From the NCBI GenBank assembly GCA_022447205.1, contig JAKVBQ010000010.1, positions 17,656-81,655 of the forward strand: a stretch of 64,000 nt of DNA. Direction: 5' to 3'. The translations under genes and the position numbers were made by a program. How positions within the stretch are numbered: the stretch's first letter is position 1; each line of letters opens with the position of its first letter. The notes under the pieces are model-generated. The model was not told the origin of the DNA and made no database searches. It saw nothing but the letters and a program-made list of their open reading frames with translations. This document shows positions 20,194 to 29,347 of the stretch, piece after piece. This DNA is from Phycisphaerales bacterium (GTDB taxonomy: Bacteria > Planctomycetota > Phycisphaerae > Phycisphaerales > SM1A02).

Positions 20194-22488
20194 ATGCTTC
20201 ACGAACCCTCCAGCCTTCTTGATTCGCTCACACCCGATCAGGTGACTGCCGCGTCTCATCTCGATGGTCCTGCACTTGTGCTTGCGGGACCTGGAAGTGG
20301 CAAGACGCGCGTCATCACGCGTCGCATTGCATGGCTTGTCGGCAACGGTATTCCTGCCTGGCAGATTCTTGCGCTCACCTTCACGAACAAGGCCGCGGGT
20401 GAGATGCGCGAACGCGTCGACGAACTCGTTCCGGATGATGTCGCGGGTCGACGAGGACTCTTTGTCTCGACGTTTCATGCATTCTGTGCGAGGCAGCTAC
20501 GACTGCACGCGGAGCTCGTCGGTCTTGATTCTGGGTTCTCGATCTACGACACCTCCGAGCAACGTGCCGCGATGAAGGAGGCGATCGCGAACGCGGGTCT
20601 CGAATCGGGCAACTGGACACCGGCTTCGATGTTGTCCGCGGTCAGCCAGGCGAAGAACGAACTCAAGTCCGTCGAGGCCTTCGAGTCGGAGGCGTCCGAC
20701 TTCTACGCACGGACGGTCGCTCGTGCATACGCCGCCTACGAGAAGGTGCTTGCACGCAACAATGCCGTGGATTTCGATGACCTCCTGCTGAAGACGGCGA
20801 CGCTGCTGCGCTCCCACGAGGAGGTGCGCTCTCAGCTCCAGGAACGATTCCGATACGTGCTCATCGATGAATACCAGGACACGAATCACGCGCAGTTCGT
20901 GATCGCGGACTCGATCGCGCGAGCCCACGGCAACCTGTTCGTGGTGGGGGACCCCGACCAGTCGATCTATGGTTGGCGGGGCGCGGATGTCGGAAACATC
21001 CTTGATTTCGAGGCCCATTACCCCGGCACGACGATCGTCTCGCTCGGCCGCAACTTCCGATCGACCGGGCACATCGTCGGCGCTGCCGCCGGACTCATCG
21101 CCAACAACCGGCGCCGCAAGCACAAGGACCTGCACACCGACCTCGGCGATGGTGAACGCGTCGTCATCCAGCACTGCCGTGACGAGCGACATGAGGCGGA
21201 GGTTCTGGCGGAACGGCTCCGGGCGGCATCCGACGAGGGGTGGGACTACCGCAACATGGCGGTTCTCTATCGGGTGAACGCACTCAGTCGCGTGCTCGAG
21301 GATGCCCTGCGAAGTGCCGGCATTCCCTACATCATCGCTCGGGGCACGGCCTTCTTCGAGCGCCGTGAGATCAAGGATGCGCTTGCCTATCTCAAGGCCC
21401 TCGCCAATCCCGCCGACGAGGTCGCGCTCTCGAGGATCATGAACGTGCCTGCGCGAGGGATCGGCAAGAAGACGATCGAGCGCCTCACGCGCTTCGCCCT
21501 GCATCACCAGGTCTCCCTGGCGGACGCGATGACCCGTTCAGACGAGGTCGACGGACTGAGCACCAGGGCGAGGCGTTCGGTGAGTGCGTTCGGAAGTTCC
21601 ATGGCTCGATGGCGTGCCGCGCTTGAACACGGACACGCTGCGCAGCTTCCCGGCTTCGTCGCCCAGGTGATCACCGAGAGCGGCCTCGAGGCGATGCACC
21701 TGGGTGGGGGAGGCGACGAGGAACAGGAGCGGATCGCGAACCTGAACGAACTCGTGAACGCGGCAGCGGAGTTCGAACCGGACGTCGAGTTCGGCGAGGT
21801 GCCGGCGGTCGACGAGTTCGCCGAGGTCCCGGGTGAACCCACCGTCGAGGTCGAACGGGTCGAGGTCCAGCCGACCCTGCTCCAGGTGCTCCGGGGCTTC
21901 CTCGAATCGGTCGCGCTGGTGAGCGACCAGGACGTCGTCGATCAGTCCCGTGGAGCGGTCACGCTCATGACGCTTCATGCCGCGAAGGGGCTTGAGTTCG
22001 AGGTGGTGACGGTCGTGGGGCTCGAGGAAGGTCTCCTGCCTCATGCTCGATCCCAGGAGGGGGAGATGGAACTCGAGGAGGAGCGACGACTCTGCTACGT
22101 GGGCATGACCCGTGCCAAGCGGCGCCTGACGCTGACCACCGCTGCGAGCCGGGCGGTTCGCGGGGTTCGCTCCCTGACCGTGCCGAGCAGCTTCCTTTCC
22201 GAGATCCCCGACGAGCATGTGGAGCAGGAGGGGGCCGACGACGGTTTCGACATGGGTGACGGGTACACCATCGAATACGACGCGGACGTCGTCGACGAGC
22301 CCGGTGAGTTCGGGCTTGCCTCCCGGTTTCCCGCCGGCACCGTGGTGCGGCATCCTCAGTTCGGGGTCGGAACGGTGCGGTCGATCTCGCCGCGAGGCAG
22401 CGTGAGTGCCGCCCGGATCGACTTCCATCGGATCGGTGCCAAGACCCTCATCCTGGAGTACGCCCGGCTCGAGCGGGTCGTGGAGTGA
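20194..22488 (+). CDS. pcrA: UvrD/PcrA superfamily I DNA helicase
   Basis: A 764-residue 3'-5' DNA helicase for repair and replication restart. Q-motif region SLTPDQVTAA, Walker A GPGSGKT (32-38), LTFTNKAAGEMRERV, motif II as VLIDEYQDTNHAQ, VVGDPDQSIYGWRGAD, LGRNFRST, TLMTLHAAKGLEFEVV and EERRLCYVGMTRAKRRL are all present in order. The C-terminal 60 residues (VRHPQFGVGTV...ARIDFHRIGAKTLILEYARLERV) form the Tudor-like RNA-polymerase-interaction module typical of PcrA/UvrD. Full length and intact. Start at ATG 20194; the first residues are few before the Q motif, so little room for error. It converges with a small membrane-protein gene (13-nt gap). Confidence 0.95.
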   Translation: MLHEPSSLLDSLTPDQVTAASHLDGPALVLAGPGSGKTRVITRRIAWLVGNGIPAWQILALTFTNKAAGEMRERVDELVPDDVAGRRGLFVSTFHAFCARQLRLHAELVGLDSGFSIYDTSEQRAAMKEAIANAGLESGNWTPASMLSAVSQAKNELKSVEAFESEASDFYARTVARAYAAYEKVLARNNAVDFDDLLLKTATLLRSHEEVRSQLQERFRYVLIDEYQDTNHAQFVIADSIARAHGNLFVVGDPDQSIYGWRGADVGNILDFEAHYPGTTIVSLGRNFRSTGHIVGAAAGLIANNRRRKHKDLHTDLGDGERVVIQHCRDERHEAEVLAERLRAASDEGWDYRNMAVLYRVNALSRVLEDALRSAGIPYIIARGTAFFERREIKDALAYLKALANPADEVALSRIMNVPARGIGKKTIERLTRFALHHQVSLADAMTRSDEVDGLSTRARRSVSAFGSSMARWRAALEHGHAAQLPGFVAQVITESGLEAMHLGGGGDEEQERIANLNELVNAAAEFEPDVEFGEVPAVDEFAEVPGEPTVEVERVEVQPTLLQVLRGFLESVALVSDQDVVDQSRGAVTLMTLHAAKGLEFEVVTVVGLEEGLLPHARSQEGEMELEEERRLCYVGMTRAKRRLTLTTAASRAVRGVRSLTVPSSFLSEIPDEHVEQEGADDGFDMGDGYTIEYDADVVDEPGEFGLASRFPAGTVVRHPQFGVGTVRSISPRGSVSAARIDFHRIGAKTLILEYARLERVVE

Positions 22489-22501
22489 CCCGCGTCGTTC
22501 C

Positions 22502-22699
22502 TCAGTGCTGATCGTCCCCGTCGGAGTCCTCGGGCGACTTCATGTAGAGGAACTTCGCGAGCACGACCGCGAGGATGCCCAGGGCGATCCCCAGGGCTCG
22601 TTGTTCGGTCAGGCCGATGAGGAGGAATGCCCCGAGCAGGGCTGCGCCTCCCGCGACCAGTCCGAGGAGCTCCCTTGGCGATCCGCCCCGATCACTCAC
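22502..22699 (-). CDS. Small two-pass membrane protein
   Basis: A 65-residue protein with two hydrophobic segments, ELLGLVAGGAALLGAFLLIGL and ALGIALGILAVVLAKFLYM, joined by a short charged turn, and an acidic C-terminus (SPEDSDGDDQH). Not recognised. I choose GTG 22699 because GTGA overlaps the stop of the prolyl oligopeptidase gene; ATG 22720 is in frame but would overlap that gene by 25 nt. It is probably co-translated with the upstream peptidase gene. Confidence 0.65.
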   Translation of the reverse strand: MSDRGGSPRELLGLVAGGAALLGAFLLIGLTEQRALGIALGILAVVLAKFLYMKSPEDSDGDDQH

Positions 22700-24780
22700 C
22701 TGCAGAGACCCGTCTGCCACATGATGAACGCCCAGGTGTCGACTCGGTCCCTGATGCGGAGTTCGAGCGGCTTGCCGGAGCCATGGCCTGAATCACGGTC
22801 GACCCACAGGAGGATCGGCTTTTCGTCGTGATCGTTCGCCGCGCGTTCCTGCATGCGTGCCGCCATCTTGCGTGCGTGCAGCGGATGGACCCGGTTGTCG
22901 TTCTCACCCGCGGTGATCAGCATCGCCGGATACTGCCGTCCCTCCGCGATGTTGTGGTACGGGGAGTACGCACGAAGCCATTCGAACTGATCCTCTTCCT
23001 CGCTCGAGCCGTATTCCGGCACCCAGAACCGCGCCATCAGGAACTGGTGGTACCGGATCATGTCGAGCAGGGGGACGTTGGAGATCGCGCAGGCGAAGAG
23101 GTCCGGTCGCTGGGTCGCCGCAACTCCGGTGAGGAGGCCCCCGTTCGAGCCGCCCATCACCGCCAGCCGATCGGGATTCGTCCACCCGTCGCTGATGAGC
23201 TGGCCCGCGATCGCGTACAGGTCGTCGAACACGTTCTGCTTGCTTTCCAGCATGCCGGCTCGATGCCAGGATTCACCGTACTCTCCGCCACCGCGCAGGT
23301 TCGCCACCGCGAGGACGCCACCGGCATCGAACCAGGGGAAGTAGGTGCTGATGAACCTGGGTTCCATCGAGATGTTGAACCCGCCGTATCCGTAGATGAG
23401 ACAGGGGTTGTCGCCGTCAGGCTCGACATCCTTCCCGTGCACGAGGAAGTAGGGGACCCTGGTGCCGTCCTTCGATTCGGTGAACACCTGGCTGACCCGG
23501 ACCGAATCGGGATCGACCGGAACGTCCGGTCGTGCCCAGATGCTTCGCTCGCCACTGACGAGGTCGACTCGGTAGACCGTTCGCGGTTCGTTGTAGCTCG
23601 AGTAGCTCATGAACGCCTCGGTCCGGTCGTCCTCCGTGGCGAGGCTTGCACTGCCGAGTCCCGGCGTCGCCAGCTCGCCCATGGAGTCGCCATTCATCCG
23701 GTACTTCCTGAAGCGGGTGACCGCATCACTGATGTATCTGGCGACCAGCATGCCTCGGGCGTGGGAGACGCCGCGAAGCACCATCGCCTCCTCTTCCGGG
23801 ATGATCGTCTTCCAGTGCTCCGCTTCCGGGAAGTTCAGGTCCACCGCAAGCACCTCGCCGTTGGGTGCCTCGTGGGTCGAACTCATCCAGACCGTGTCCC
23901 CGAGGACCGCGATCGGCCTGAAGCGCCCCTCCAGTCCCACCGCGATCTCGACCTCCTGGATCGTGCCGTCGCGATGCCACTGGTCGAAGTTCGCGACCCA
24001 GAGGTCGTTTCGGGACCAGCCATCGGTGATGCCGTGGAGCAGCCAGCGTCCGTTCTTGCTGAGCGAGGCGAATGGGATCCGGCTCGGTTCCTCCTGACGG
24101 AAGAGCGTCGGATCATGACGCTGGTTGCGTCCGACCACGTGCCACTTGATGACCCGTGAGTACGCGTCATCGGGATCCTCGAGCTTCGAGTAGAGGAACC
24201 CCTTGCCGTCGGGGGCCCATCCGGAGATCGATGCCTTGCCGCTGATCTCGTCGCTCAGCCACGTGCCGGTCCTCGTCTCCATCAGATGCAGGGTCGTCAT
24301 CTCGTCCCCGGCCTGGCTGAGCCCGAACGCGATGAGTTCGCCATCCTGGCTGGGAACGTACCAGTCCAGGGAGATCAGTCCGTTCTCATCCAGGGTGTTC
24401 GGATCGAGCAGCGTCCGTGGTTCACCATCGAGCCCTTCCCTGAGAAACAGGACGCCCTGGTTCTGGGTGCCGGATCGTTCCCTGTAGAAGTACAGGTTCC
24501 CTCGCATGGTCGGTGAGGAGATGCTCCCGACGGACATCAGCCGCTCCAGTTCCTTCCGGAGTTCGGGGCGGCATGGAAGGGCGTCGAGCACCTGTCTCGT
24601 GTGTTCGTTCTGTTCGGTCGTCCACGCCTCGACCTCCGCGGAGTCCGCCTCCAGCGGTTCGAGCCAGCGATAGTCGTCGACGATCACCTCGCCGTGGATC
24701 GTCTCCGTCACCGGATCCTTCCTCGTGCTCGGAGGAGGGTCCATGATGAAGGCGATTGCGAGTGCGTTGGTGAGGATCAT
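22696..24780 (-). CDS. Prolyl oligopeptidase family serine peptidase (S9A)
   Basis: A 694-residue oligopeptidase cleaving after proline in short peptides. An N-terminal beta-propeller (VDDYRWLEPLEADSAEVEAW is the S9A opening signature) is followed by an alpha/beta-hydrolase domain: YGYGGFNISMEPRF, NLRGGGEYGESWHRAG, catalytic Ser in GGSNGGLLTG, Asp in the ENDNRVHPLHARKM region, and His in RDSGHGSGKP. The first 12 residues (MILTNALAIAFI) are hydrophobic but short; a second Met at 24744 is in frame. I keep 24780 because AGGAG lies 10 nt upstream. It sits in a leftward run map-serA-S9 peptidase, 68 nt after serA. Confidence 0.94.
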   Translation of the reverse strand: MILTNALAIAFIMDPPPSTRKDPVTETIHGEVIVDDYRWLEPLEADSAEVEAWTTEQNEHTRQVLDALPCRPELRKELERLMSVGSISSPTMRGNLYFYRERSGTQNQGVLFLREGLDGEPRTLLDPNTLDENGLISLDWYVPSQDGELIAFGLSQAGDEMTTLHLMETRTGTWLSDEISGKASISGWAPDGKGFLYSKLEDPDDAYSRVIKWHVVGRNQRHDPTLFRQEEPSRIPFASLSKNGRWLLHGITDGWSRNDLWVANFDQWHRDGTIQEVEIAVGLEGRFRPIAVLGDTVWMSSTHEAPNGEVLAVDLNFPEAEHWKTIIPEEEAMVLRGVSHARGMLVARYISDAVTRFRKYRMNGDSMGELATPGLGSASLATEDDRTEAFMSYSSYNEPRTVYRVDLVSGERSIWARPDVPVDPDSVRVSQVFTESKDGTRVPYFLVHGKDVEPDGDNPCLIYGYGGFNISMEPRFISTYFPWFDAGGVLAVANLRGGGEYGESWHRAGMLESKQNVFDDLYAIAGQLISDGWTNPDRLAVMGGSNGGLLTGVAATQRPDLFACAISNVPLLDMIRYHQFLMARFWVPEYGSSEEEDQFEWLRAYSPYHNIAEGRQYPAMLITAGENDNRVHPLHARKMAARMQERAANDHDEKPILLWVDRDSGHGSGKPLELRIRDRVDTWAFIMWQTGLCR

Positions 24781-24848
24781 CGTGTGAACTCTCCTGGTGG
24801 CTTCATGTCAAGCGTGTGTGTCGTGTCGTGGCGGTTCATGGACCGGAG

Positions 24849-26063
24849 TCAGATGATGGTCCTGATCCTGATCGTCTCGGGGATCTTCGAGAGCTCCTCG
24901 TGCACCGTCTCGATCTCGATCGGATCGACGTCGAGGATGACGTAGCTCAGGTCTCCGCTCGACTGCAGGAACTCCGCGTTGATGTTCACGTTCAGTCCCG
25001 CCAGGGCCGTATGCATGCGGCCCAGCACACCCGGGACGTTCCGGTGGAAGTGAAGGATGCGATGCTGGCCCGGTCCCCGCGAAGGCAGATCGACGTTCGG
25101 GAGGTTCACCGCGGTTCCGGTCGCCCCCTCGAGCAGGAATCTGTTCAGTTTGCTGCCGACCTCGCGGGCGATCGCAGCCTGGGCCTCCAGCGTGTTCCCG
25201 CCGATGTGAGGCGTCAGCAGCACGTTCGTCCTGCCTGCGAGTGGGGTGGTGAACTTGGCGTCGCCGCTCTTCGGTTCCTCAGGGAAGACGTCCAGTGCCG
25301 CGCCGCCGACCTGACCGGAATCCAGTGCAGCGGCCAGCGCGTCGAGGTCCACCACGTTGCCGCGGGCGTTGTTGATCAGGAAACCGCCCTGCTTCATCTG
25401 TCCGAGCTCGCGTTCGCCGATCATGTTCCTCGTCGCCTGGGTCGCGGGTACGTGAAGGGAGACGACGTCCGACTCCGAGAGCAATGACTCCAGGTCCCTG
25501 GCGGGGTTCGCGTTGCCGATGGGGAGCTTGGCGATGATGTCGTGGTAGATGACCCGCATGCCAAGCGCTTCCGCGAGCACGGAGAGCTGGGTCCCGATGT
25601 GGCCGTATCCCACGATGCCCAGGGTCCTGCCCCGAACCTCGTGCGAACCGCTCGCTGACTTGCGCCACTGACCCGAATGCATGTCCGCGTTGCGCTGGGG
25701 GATCCTCCTCAGGAGCATCACCAGTTCCGCAAGGGTCAGCTCCGCGACGCTGCGGGTGTTCGAGAAGGGGGCGTTGAAGACCGCGATCCCGTGTTCCGCG
25801 GCGATCTTCAGGTCGACCTGGTTCGTGCCGATGCAGAAGCAACCGATCGCGCACAGTCGATTCGCGGCTTCGAGGACCGAATGGTCGATCTGGGTTCGGC
25901 TCCTGATGCACAGCACGTCGGCTTCGGAAGCGTACTCCTTCAGCCGGGCCGCATCCGGAGAGCCCTGGATGCGCTGGATCTCCAGTCCGGTTCCAGCCAG
26001 AAGCTCGTCGGCGGCCTCGTGGATGCCTTCGAGCAGGATGATCTTGCCGCTTTGCGTGTGCAT
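24849..26063 (-). CDS. serA: D-3-phosphoglycerate dehydrogenase
   Basis: First step of serine synthesis: 3-phosphoglycerate to 3-phosphohydroxypyruvate with NAD. The 404-residue protein matches the E. coli-type enzyme: LCIRSRTQIDHSVLEAA, NAPFSNTRSVAELTLAELVMLLRR, NAD-binding GIVGYGHIGTQLSVLAEALGM, the active-site NNARGNVVD and EEP segments, and TPHIGGNTLEAQ with the catalytic His. The C-terminal 80 residues form an ACT domain (NVPGVLGRMHTALAGLNVNI), where serine normally inhibits the enzyme. It lies 12 nt downstream of map on the same strand, so both probably share a transcript. Confidence 0.95.
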   Translation of the reverse strand: MHTQSGKIILLEGIHEAADELLAGTGLEIQRIQGSPDAARLKEYASEADVLCIRSRTQIDHSVLEAANRLCAIGCFCIGTNQVDLKIAAEHGIAVFNAPFSNTRSVAELTLAELVMLLRRIPQRNADMHSGQWRKSASGSHEVRGRTLGIVGYGHIGTQLSVLAEALGMRVIYHDIIAKLPIGNANPARDLESLLSESDVVSLHVPATQATRNMIGERELGQMKQGGFLINNARGNVVDLDALAAALDSGQVGGAALDVFPEEPKSGDAKFTTPLAGRTNVLLTPHIGGNTLEAQAAIAREVGSKLNRFLLEGATGTAVNLPNVDLPSRGPGQHRILHFHRNVPGVLGRMHTALAGLNVNINAEFLQSSGDLSYVILDVDPIEIETVHEELSKIPETIRIRTII

Positions 26064-26075
26064 TGTGTGAAGTGC

Positions 26076-26891
26076 TCAGTTGCCGACGATGGTGGGCAGG
26101 TCGAAGAGTTCCGAGGTCAGGTTCACGGGACCTTCCTCGGTGATCATGATGTCCGCCTCGTAGTGGACGCTCAAGGAGCGGTCCGCGGTGTAGATCGGCC
26201 ACTCCTTGCGATGTGTGGAGATGTCCGAGCTGCTCACGCTCAGCATCGGTTCAACGGCGACGAGCAGTCCCGGCTTGAAGGGCGTGAAGGCATCCGGCCA
26301 TTCTCCCGGGTGCCTGGGCATCACGTTCGAGATGAAGGGTGGTCCGTGAAGCTCACGGCCGTATCCGTGCCCACCGAGGCCACGGATCAGCTTGAATCCA
26401 CGTTCCTTCTCGACGTAGTCGTGGACAGCACGAGCCCAGTCCAGCAGGGGACGTCCCGGCTGCATCGCATCGATGCCGATCCTCAAGGAGTTCCTGCCGG
26501 CATCCATCAGGTCGAGAGCGACCTGATCCGCGCCACCGATCGCGTACGTCCAGGCGGCATCCCCGATCCAGCCATCAAGCAGTGAACCGATGTCGATGGA
26601 GACGATGTCGCCATCCTTGATCGGTTCGGTCGTCATGTCATGCGTTCCGTGGACGACGCAGTCGTTCACGGAGAGACAGGCATGGGAGGGGAATGCAGGA
26701 TGAGGCCTCGATCTGTAGCCGATGAAGGCGCTCCTGGCACCAAGATCCGCGAGGCAGTCCGCGACGAAGGTGTCGATCTCCGCGAGCGTCTGTCCGGCTG
26801 CGAGCCACTCGACCAGTCGCTGGTGGGTCTTGACGACGCATTCAGCCGCCCTGGTCGCTCCGCTGATGTCCTTGGGGGAAGCCAATAGCAT
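26076..26891 (-). CDS. map: Methionine aminopeptidase type I
   Basis: Removes the initiator methionine from nascent proteins in the cytosol. The 271-residue sequence keeps the five metal ligands: two Asp in SIDIGSLLDGWIGDAAWTY, His in GGHGYGRELHGPP, Glu in VAVEPML and Glu in HYEADIMITEEG. VNDCVVHGTHD carries the conserved substrate His. Start at 26891 follows a minus-strand TACCAT box by 6 nt and has no Shine-Dalgarno, so translation may be leaderless; ATG 26924 is also in frame but would overlap a terminator hairpin. First gene of the map-serA run. Confidence 0.94.
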   Translation of the reverse strand: MLLASPKDISGATRAAECVVKTHQRLVEWLAAGQTLAEIDTFVADCLADLGARSAFIGYRSRPHPAFPSHACLSVNDCVVHGTHDMTTEPIKDGDIVSIDIGSLLDGWIGDAAWTYAIGGADQVALDLMDAGRNSLRIGIDAMQPGRPLLDWARAVHDYVEKERGFKLIRGLGGHGYGRELHGPPFISNVMPRHPGEWPDAFTPFKPGLLVAVEPMLSVSSSDISTHRKEWPIYTADRSLSVHYEADIMITEEGPVNLTSELFDLPTIVGN

Positions 26892-26897
26892 CCCGGC

Positions 26898-26903
26898 ATG
26901 GTA
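26898..26903 (-). promoter_or_regulatory. Candidate -10 box, leaderless start of map
   Basis: TACCAT on the minus strand ends 6 nt before the ATG at 26891. Confidence 0.35.
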
Positions 26904-26927
26904 CCGGCATCCCGCTCGGTGCACCGA

Positions 26928-26960
26928 AAACCGGGCGGCATCGTGGATGCCGCCCGGTTT
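26928..26960 (-). terminator. Strong terminator of the repeat-protein gene
   Basis: A perfect 15-bp stem (AAACCGGGCGGCATC/GATGCCGCCCGGTTT) with a 3-nt loop, followed on the minus strand by TTC. It lies 28 nt after the stop of the repeat protein and ahead of map, so it isolates the two transcription units. Confidence 0.9.
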
Positions 26961-26988
26961 CGCTCGTCTCTCGTCGTCTTGAACGCGC

Positions 26989-27357
26989 TCAGGCGACGTT
27001 CGTCTTGTTCATCTTGTCACCGAAGCCGTAGGCGCCGGTGTAGAAGCTGTTCGTGCCACCCTGGGGGGTGTCTTCGCTCGTGAAACCGTTGGGGGTCGAA
27101 CCGAAGAAGGGGTTGTTCCAACCAGCGAAGGGACCCTCGAAGCCGTTGCTCCAACCGGTGAACGGGGTGTTGAAGCCGTTGTAGGTGTTGTTCCAACCGG
27201 TGAACGGGGTGTTGAAGCCGTTGTAGGTGTTGTTCCAACCGGTGAACGGGGTGTTGAAGCCGTTGCAGTTGTTGTTCCAACCGGTGAACGGGGTGTTGAA
27301 GCCGTTGTAGTTGTTGTTCCAGCCGGTGAAGGGGCAGGTGTTCGTCGTCATGAACAT
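26989..27357 (-). CDS. 14-residue tandem-repeat protein (TPFTGWNNxYNGFN)
   Basis: A 122-residue protein of unknown function. After MFMTTN it consists of four near-perfect copies of a 14-residue unit (C/T-PFTGWNN-N/T-Y/C-NGFN), two degenerate copies (PFTGWSNGFEG, PFAGWNNPFFG) and a unique tail (GSTPNGFTSEDTPQGG...NKTNVA). Rich in Asn, Gly, Phe, Thr and Trp, with no signal peptide or membrane segment. The aromatic/Asn-rich regular unit suggests a fibrous or self-assembling structure; this is inference. Start 27357 has GGAG 6 nt upstream. It has its own strong terminator and appears monocistronic. Confidence 0.8.
   Translation of the reverse strand: MFMTTNTCPFTGWNNNYNGFNTPFTGWNNNCNGFNTPFTGWNNTYNGFNTPFTGWNNTYNGFNTPFTGWSNGFEGPFAGWNNPFFGSTPNGFTSEDTPQGGTNSFYTGAYGFGDKMNKTNVA
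27145..27342. repeat. 42-bp tandem repeat inside the repeat-protein gene
   Basis: The core CCAACCGGTGAACGGGGTGT recurs starting at 27151, 27193, 27235 and 27277, and in variant form at 27319: an exact 42-bp period, hence the 14-residue protein unit. Central copies are almost identical at DNA level, implying recent duplication or gene conversion. Confidence 0.95.
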
Positions 27358-27566
27358 GGAAATCTCCAGGGTGTTAGGAAAGGGACTCTGGCCGACTGCC
27401 GCGAGTGGAGTCGAGGATCCAGATCAATGCGGTCGCCATTCCCGGCACCGCCTGCGCACACCGGATCGGCCATCCCAAGGTCCGACTTTCGTCAACGTGC
27501 TGGAAAAGGTGAGAACTTCCCGAGATTCCGTGGATCGCCGGCATGGCCCCCCAGGGAATCGGCTTC

Positions 27567-28820
27567 CTAGCCCCCCAGGGGGGTCAGGTCGTGGATCTGA
27601 CCGGCGATCATGATCAGCCTCGGGCCCGGCATGGCGAACTCCCAGGCCAAGGCGCGCTCGTCGGTGCTGTCCAGGACCACGAGATCCGCCCGTTTTCCGA
27701 TCTCGATCGAGCCGATCTCGTCCTGGAGTCCGAGGACGCACGCAGCATTCCAGGTCGCGGCCGTGATCGCTTCCGAGGGCGTCAGTCGGCACCGATTCAC
27801 CGCAAGGTGAATCGCGAACGGCATCGAAGGCGTGGGCGCAGAGCCGGGATTGAAGTTGCTCGCGATGGCGACGGCACCACCGAGGTCGACGAACGCCCTG
27901 CCCGACGCGTACCCCTCTCCCAGGTGGTAGCCGCTTGCGGGAAGAAGCACGCCCATGGTGTCCGAATGCGCCAGTGCACGGAGGTCGTCGGGGGTCGTGG
28001 CCTCCAGGTGATCGACGCTCACTGCACCCGACTCGATCGCGAGCCGCGTCGCACCGAGGCTGTTGAACTGATCGGCGTGGACACGAATCGGGCAGCCAAG
28101 CGCCTGCGCTTCCTCGAAGAGTCGGCGACACTGGTCGAGCGACCATGCCCCATCCTCGCAGTAGGCGTCACAGGCGATGCCGGGGAATGCCTGTGCCACC
28201 GCCGGCAGCGTCTCGTTGATCGTCTGCTCGATGAAATCCGGGTTGTCCGGGTCGATCGCGTGTGCGCCCAGGAACGTCGGGATCACGATGGGTTCGATCA
28301 GCTGCTTCGCGGAGCGGATCGCCTCGAGCATCTTCAGCTCGGCTTCGGTCGAAAGACCGTAGCCGCTCTTCACCTCGATCGTGGTGGAGCCCAGGCGGGT
28401 CATCTGTTCGATCCTGTGCAGCAGGTTCGAGGTGAGCTCCTCGACGCTCGCGGAACGAACCGAACGCACCGTGGACATGATGCCACCGCCTGCGGCCAGG
28501 ATCTCGAGGTAGCTTGCTCCCCTGAGTTTCTCGTCGAATTCATCGAAGCGACAGCCTGCCCAGCAGGCATGGGTGTGGCAGTCGACCAGCCCGGGCATGA
28601 CCACCCGTCCCTCGACATCGATGCGCACCTCGTCCGATCCGGCTTCACCTCCCGGAGGCGTACCTTCGTCCATGCCGGTGATTCGTCCGCTCTCGATCGA
28701 GACCCACCCACGCTCGATCACGCCAAGGTGTTCCATCTCGTCCCCGCGACGGGGTGTTCGAGCTCCATTGCCCTGTGCGAGGGTCACCAGGCGTGCATTT
28801 TCAAGGATCGTCGTGCTCAT
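27567..28820 (-). CDS. hutI: Imidazolonepropionase
   Basis: Third step of histidine degradation: 4-imidazolone-5-propanoate to N-formimino-L-glutamate. The 417-residue amidohydrolase shows the metal-binding GLVDCHTHACWAGCR, the family segments YLEILAAGGGIMSTVR and STTIEVKSGYGLSTEAELKML, FLGAHAI, IRVHADQFN, and ATWNAACVLGLQDEIGSIEIGKRADLVV. Full length. No hutH, hutU or hutG is visible in the window, so the rest of the pathway, if present, is elsewhere. The start has no convincing Shine-Dalgarno. A C6/G6 palindrome overlaps the stop codon but lacks a T-run. Confidence 0.95.
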   Translation of the reverse strand: MSTTILENARLVTLAQGNGARTPRRGDEMEHLGVIERGWVSIESGRITGMDEGTPPGGEAGSDEVRIDVEGRVVMPGLVDCHTHACWAGCRFDEFDEKLRGASYLEILAAGGGIMSTVRSVRSASVEELTSNLLHRIEQMTRLGSTTIEVKSGYGLSTEAELKMLEAIRSAKQLIEPIVIPTFLGAHAIDPDNPDFIEQTINETLPAVAQAFPGIACDAYCEDGAWSLDQCRRLFEEAQALGCPIRVHADQFNSLGATRLAIESGAVSVDHLEATTPDDLRALAHSDTMGVLLPASGYHLGEGYASGRAFVDLGGAVAIASNFNPGSAPTPSMPFAIHLAVNRCRLTPSEAITAATWNAACVLGLQDEIGSIEIGKRADLVVLDSTDERALAWEFAMPGPRLIMIAGQIHDLTPLGG

Positions 28821-28921
28821 GATCGGGTCCAGACGGGCAATGAGCCTACTGCGAGTCGCGTCAACCTGCCTTCTCTGGGTACACTGTCCTGCGCACTGCA
28901 GCCTTCAGAATCGGAGTCCAG

Positions 28922-29308
28922 ATGAGCGCCGCATCCGAGGATCGAGTTGATAACCCCATACTCGTCGCCGAGTTGAGTGGCTCCGTCCTGCGCATCAGGC
29001 CGCATGGCCCGAATGTCGGCCAGAGAGAGGCTCCGATCATCGACCAGGACGTCAAGCCGCTGCTTGCCAGTGCCGGGTCGGGGCTCAAGGCGATGGTGCT
29101 CGATCTCCAGGACGTGGCCTTCATGTCCTCGATGGGCCTGGGGATCTGCATCGCGCTTCGGAACGCGGCCAATGCGGTGGGTGCCAAGACCGCGCTCGTC
29201 GGCCTGCGTCCAGAGCTTGAATCCCTGTTCAAGATGATGCGGATCCACAAGCTCTACTCGCTCCAGAAGGACGAGGCCGCCCTCGAGAAGTGGCTGTCCA
29301 AGCTCTAG
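28922..29308 (+). CDS. STAS-domain protein (anti-sigma factor antagonist type)
   Basis: A 128-residue single STAS domain. VLDLQDVAFMSSMGLGICIAL matches the phosphorylation loop of SpoIIAA/RsbV proteins (D-x-x-x-V-x-F-x-x-S-x-G-L-G), with Ser69/Ser70 as the candidate phospho-sites. It would bind a partner-switching kinase when dephosphorylated; no such kinase or phosphatase is adjacent. GGAG with 5 nt spacing precedes the ATG, and TACACT near 28878 could be its -10 box. Slightly longer than SpoIIAA because of about 12 extra N-terminal residues. Confidence 0.9.
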   Translation: MSAASEDRVDNPILVAELSGSVLRIRPHGPNVGQREAPIIDQDVKPLLASAGSGLKAMVLDLQDVAFMSSMGLGICIALRNAANAVGAKTALVGLRPELESLFKMMRIHKLYSLQKDEAALEKWLSKL

Positions 29309-29347
29309 GGCTTTCAGTATCGCCTCGGTACACGTTCGCGATCTCGA

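Noticed and set aside
27139..27345. 42-bp direct repeats as a CRISPR array
   Set aside because: Repeats are contiguous without spacers and encode a regular protein unit.
27540..27580. C6/G6 palindrome at the hutI stop as a terminator
   Set aside because: Very short, overlaps the coding end, and no T-run follows on the minus strand.
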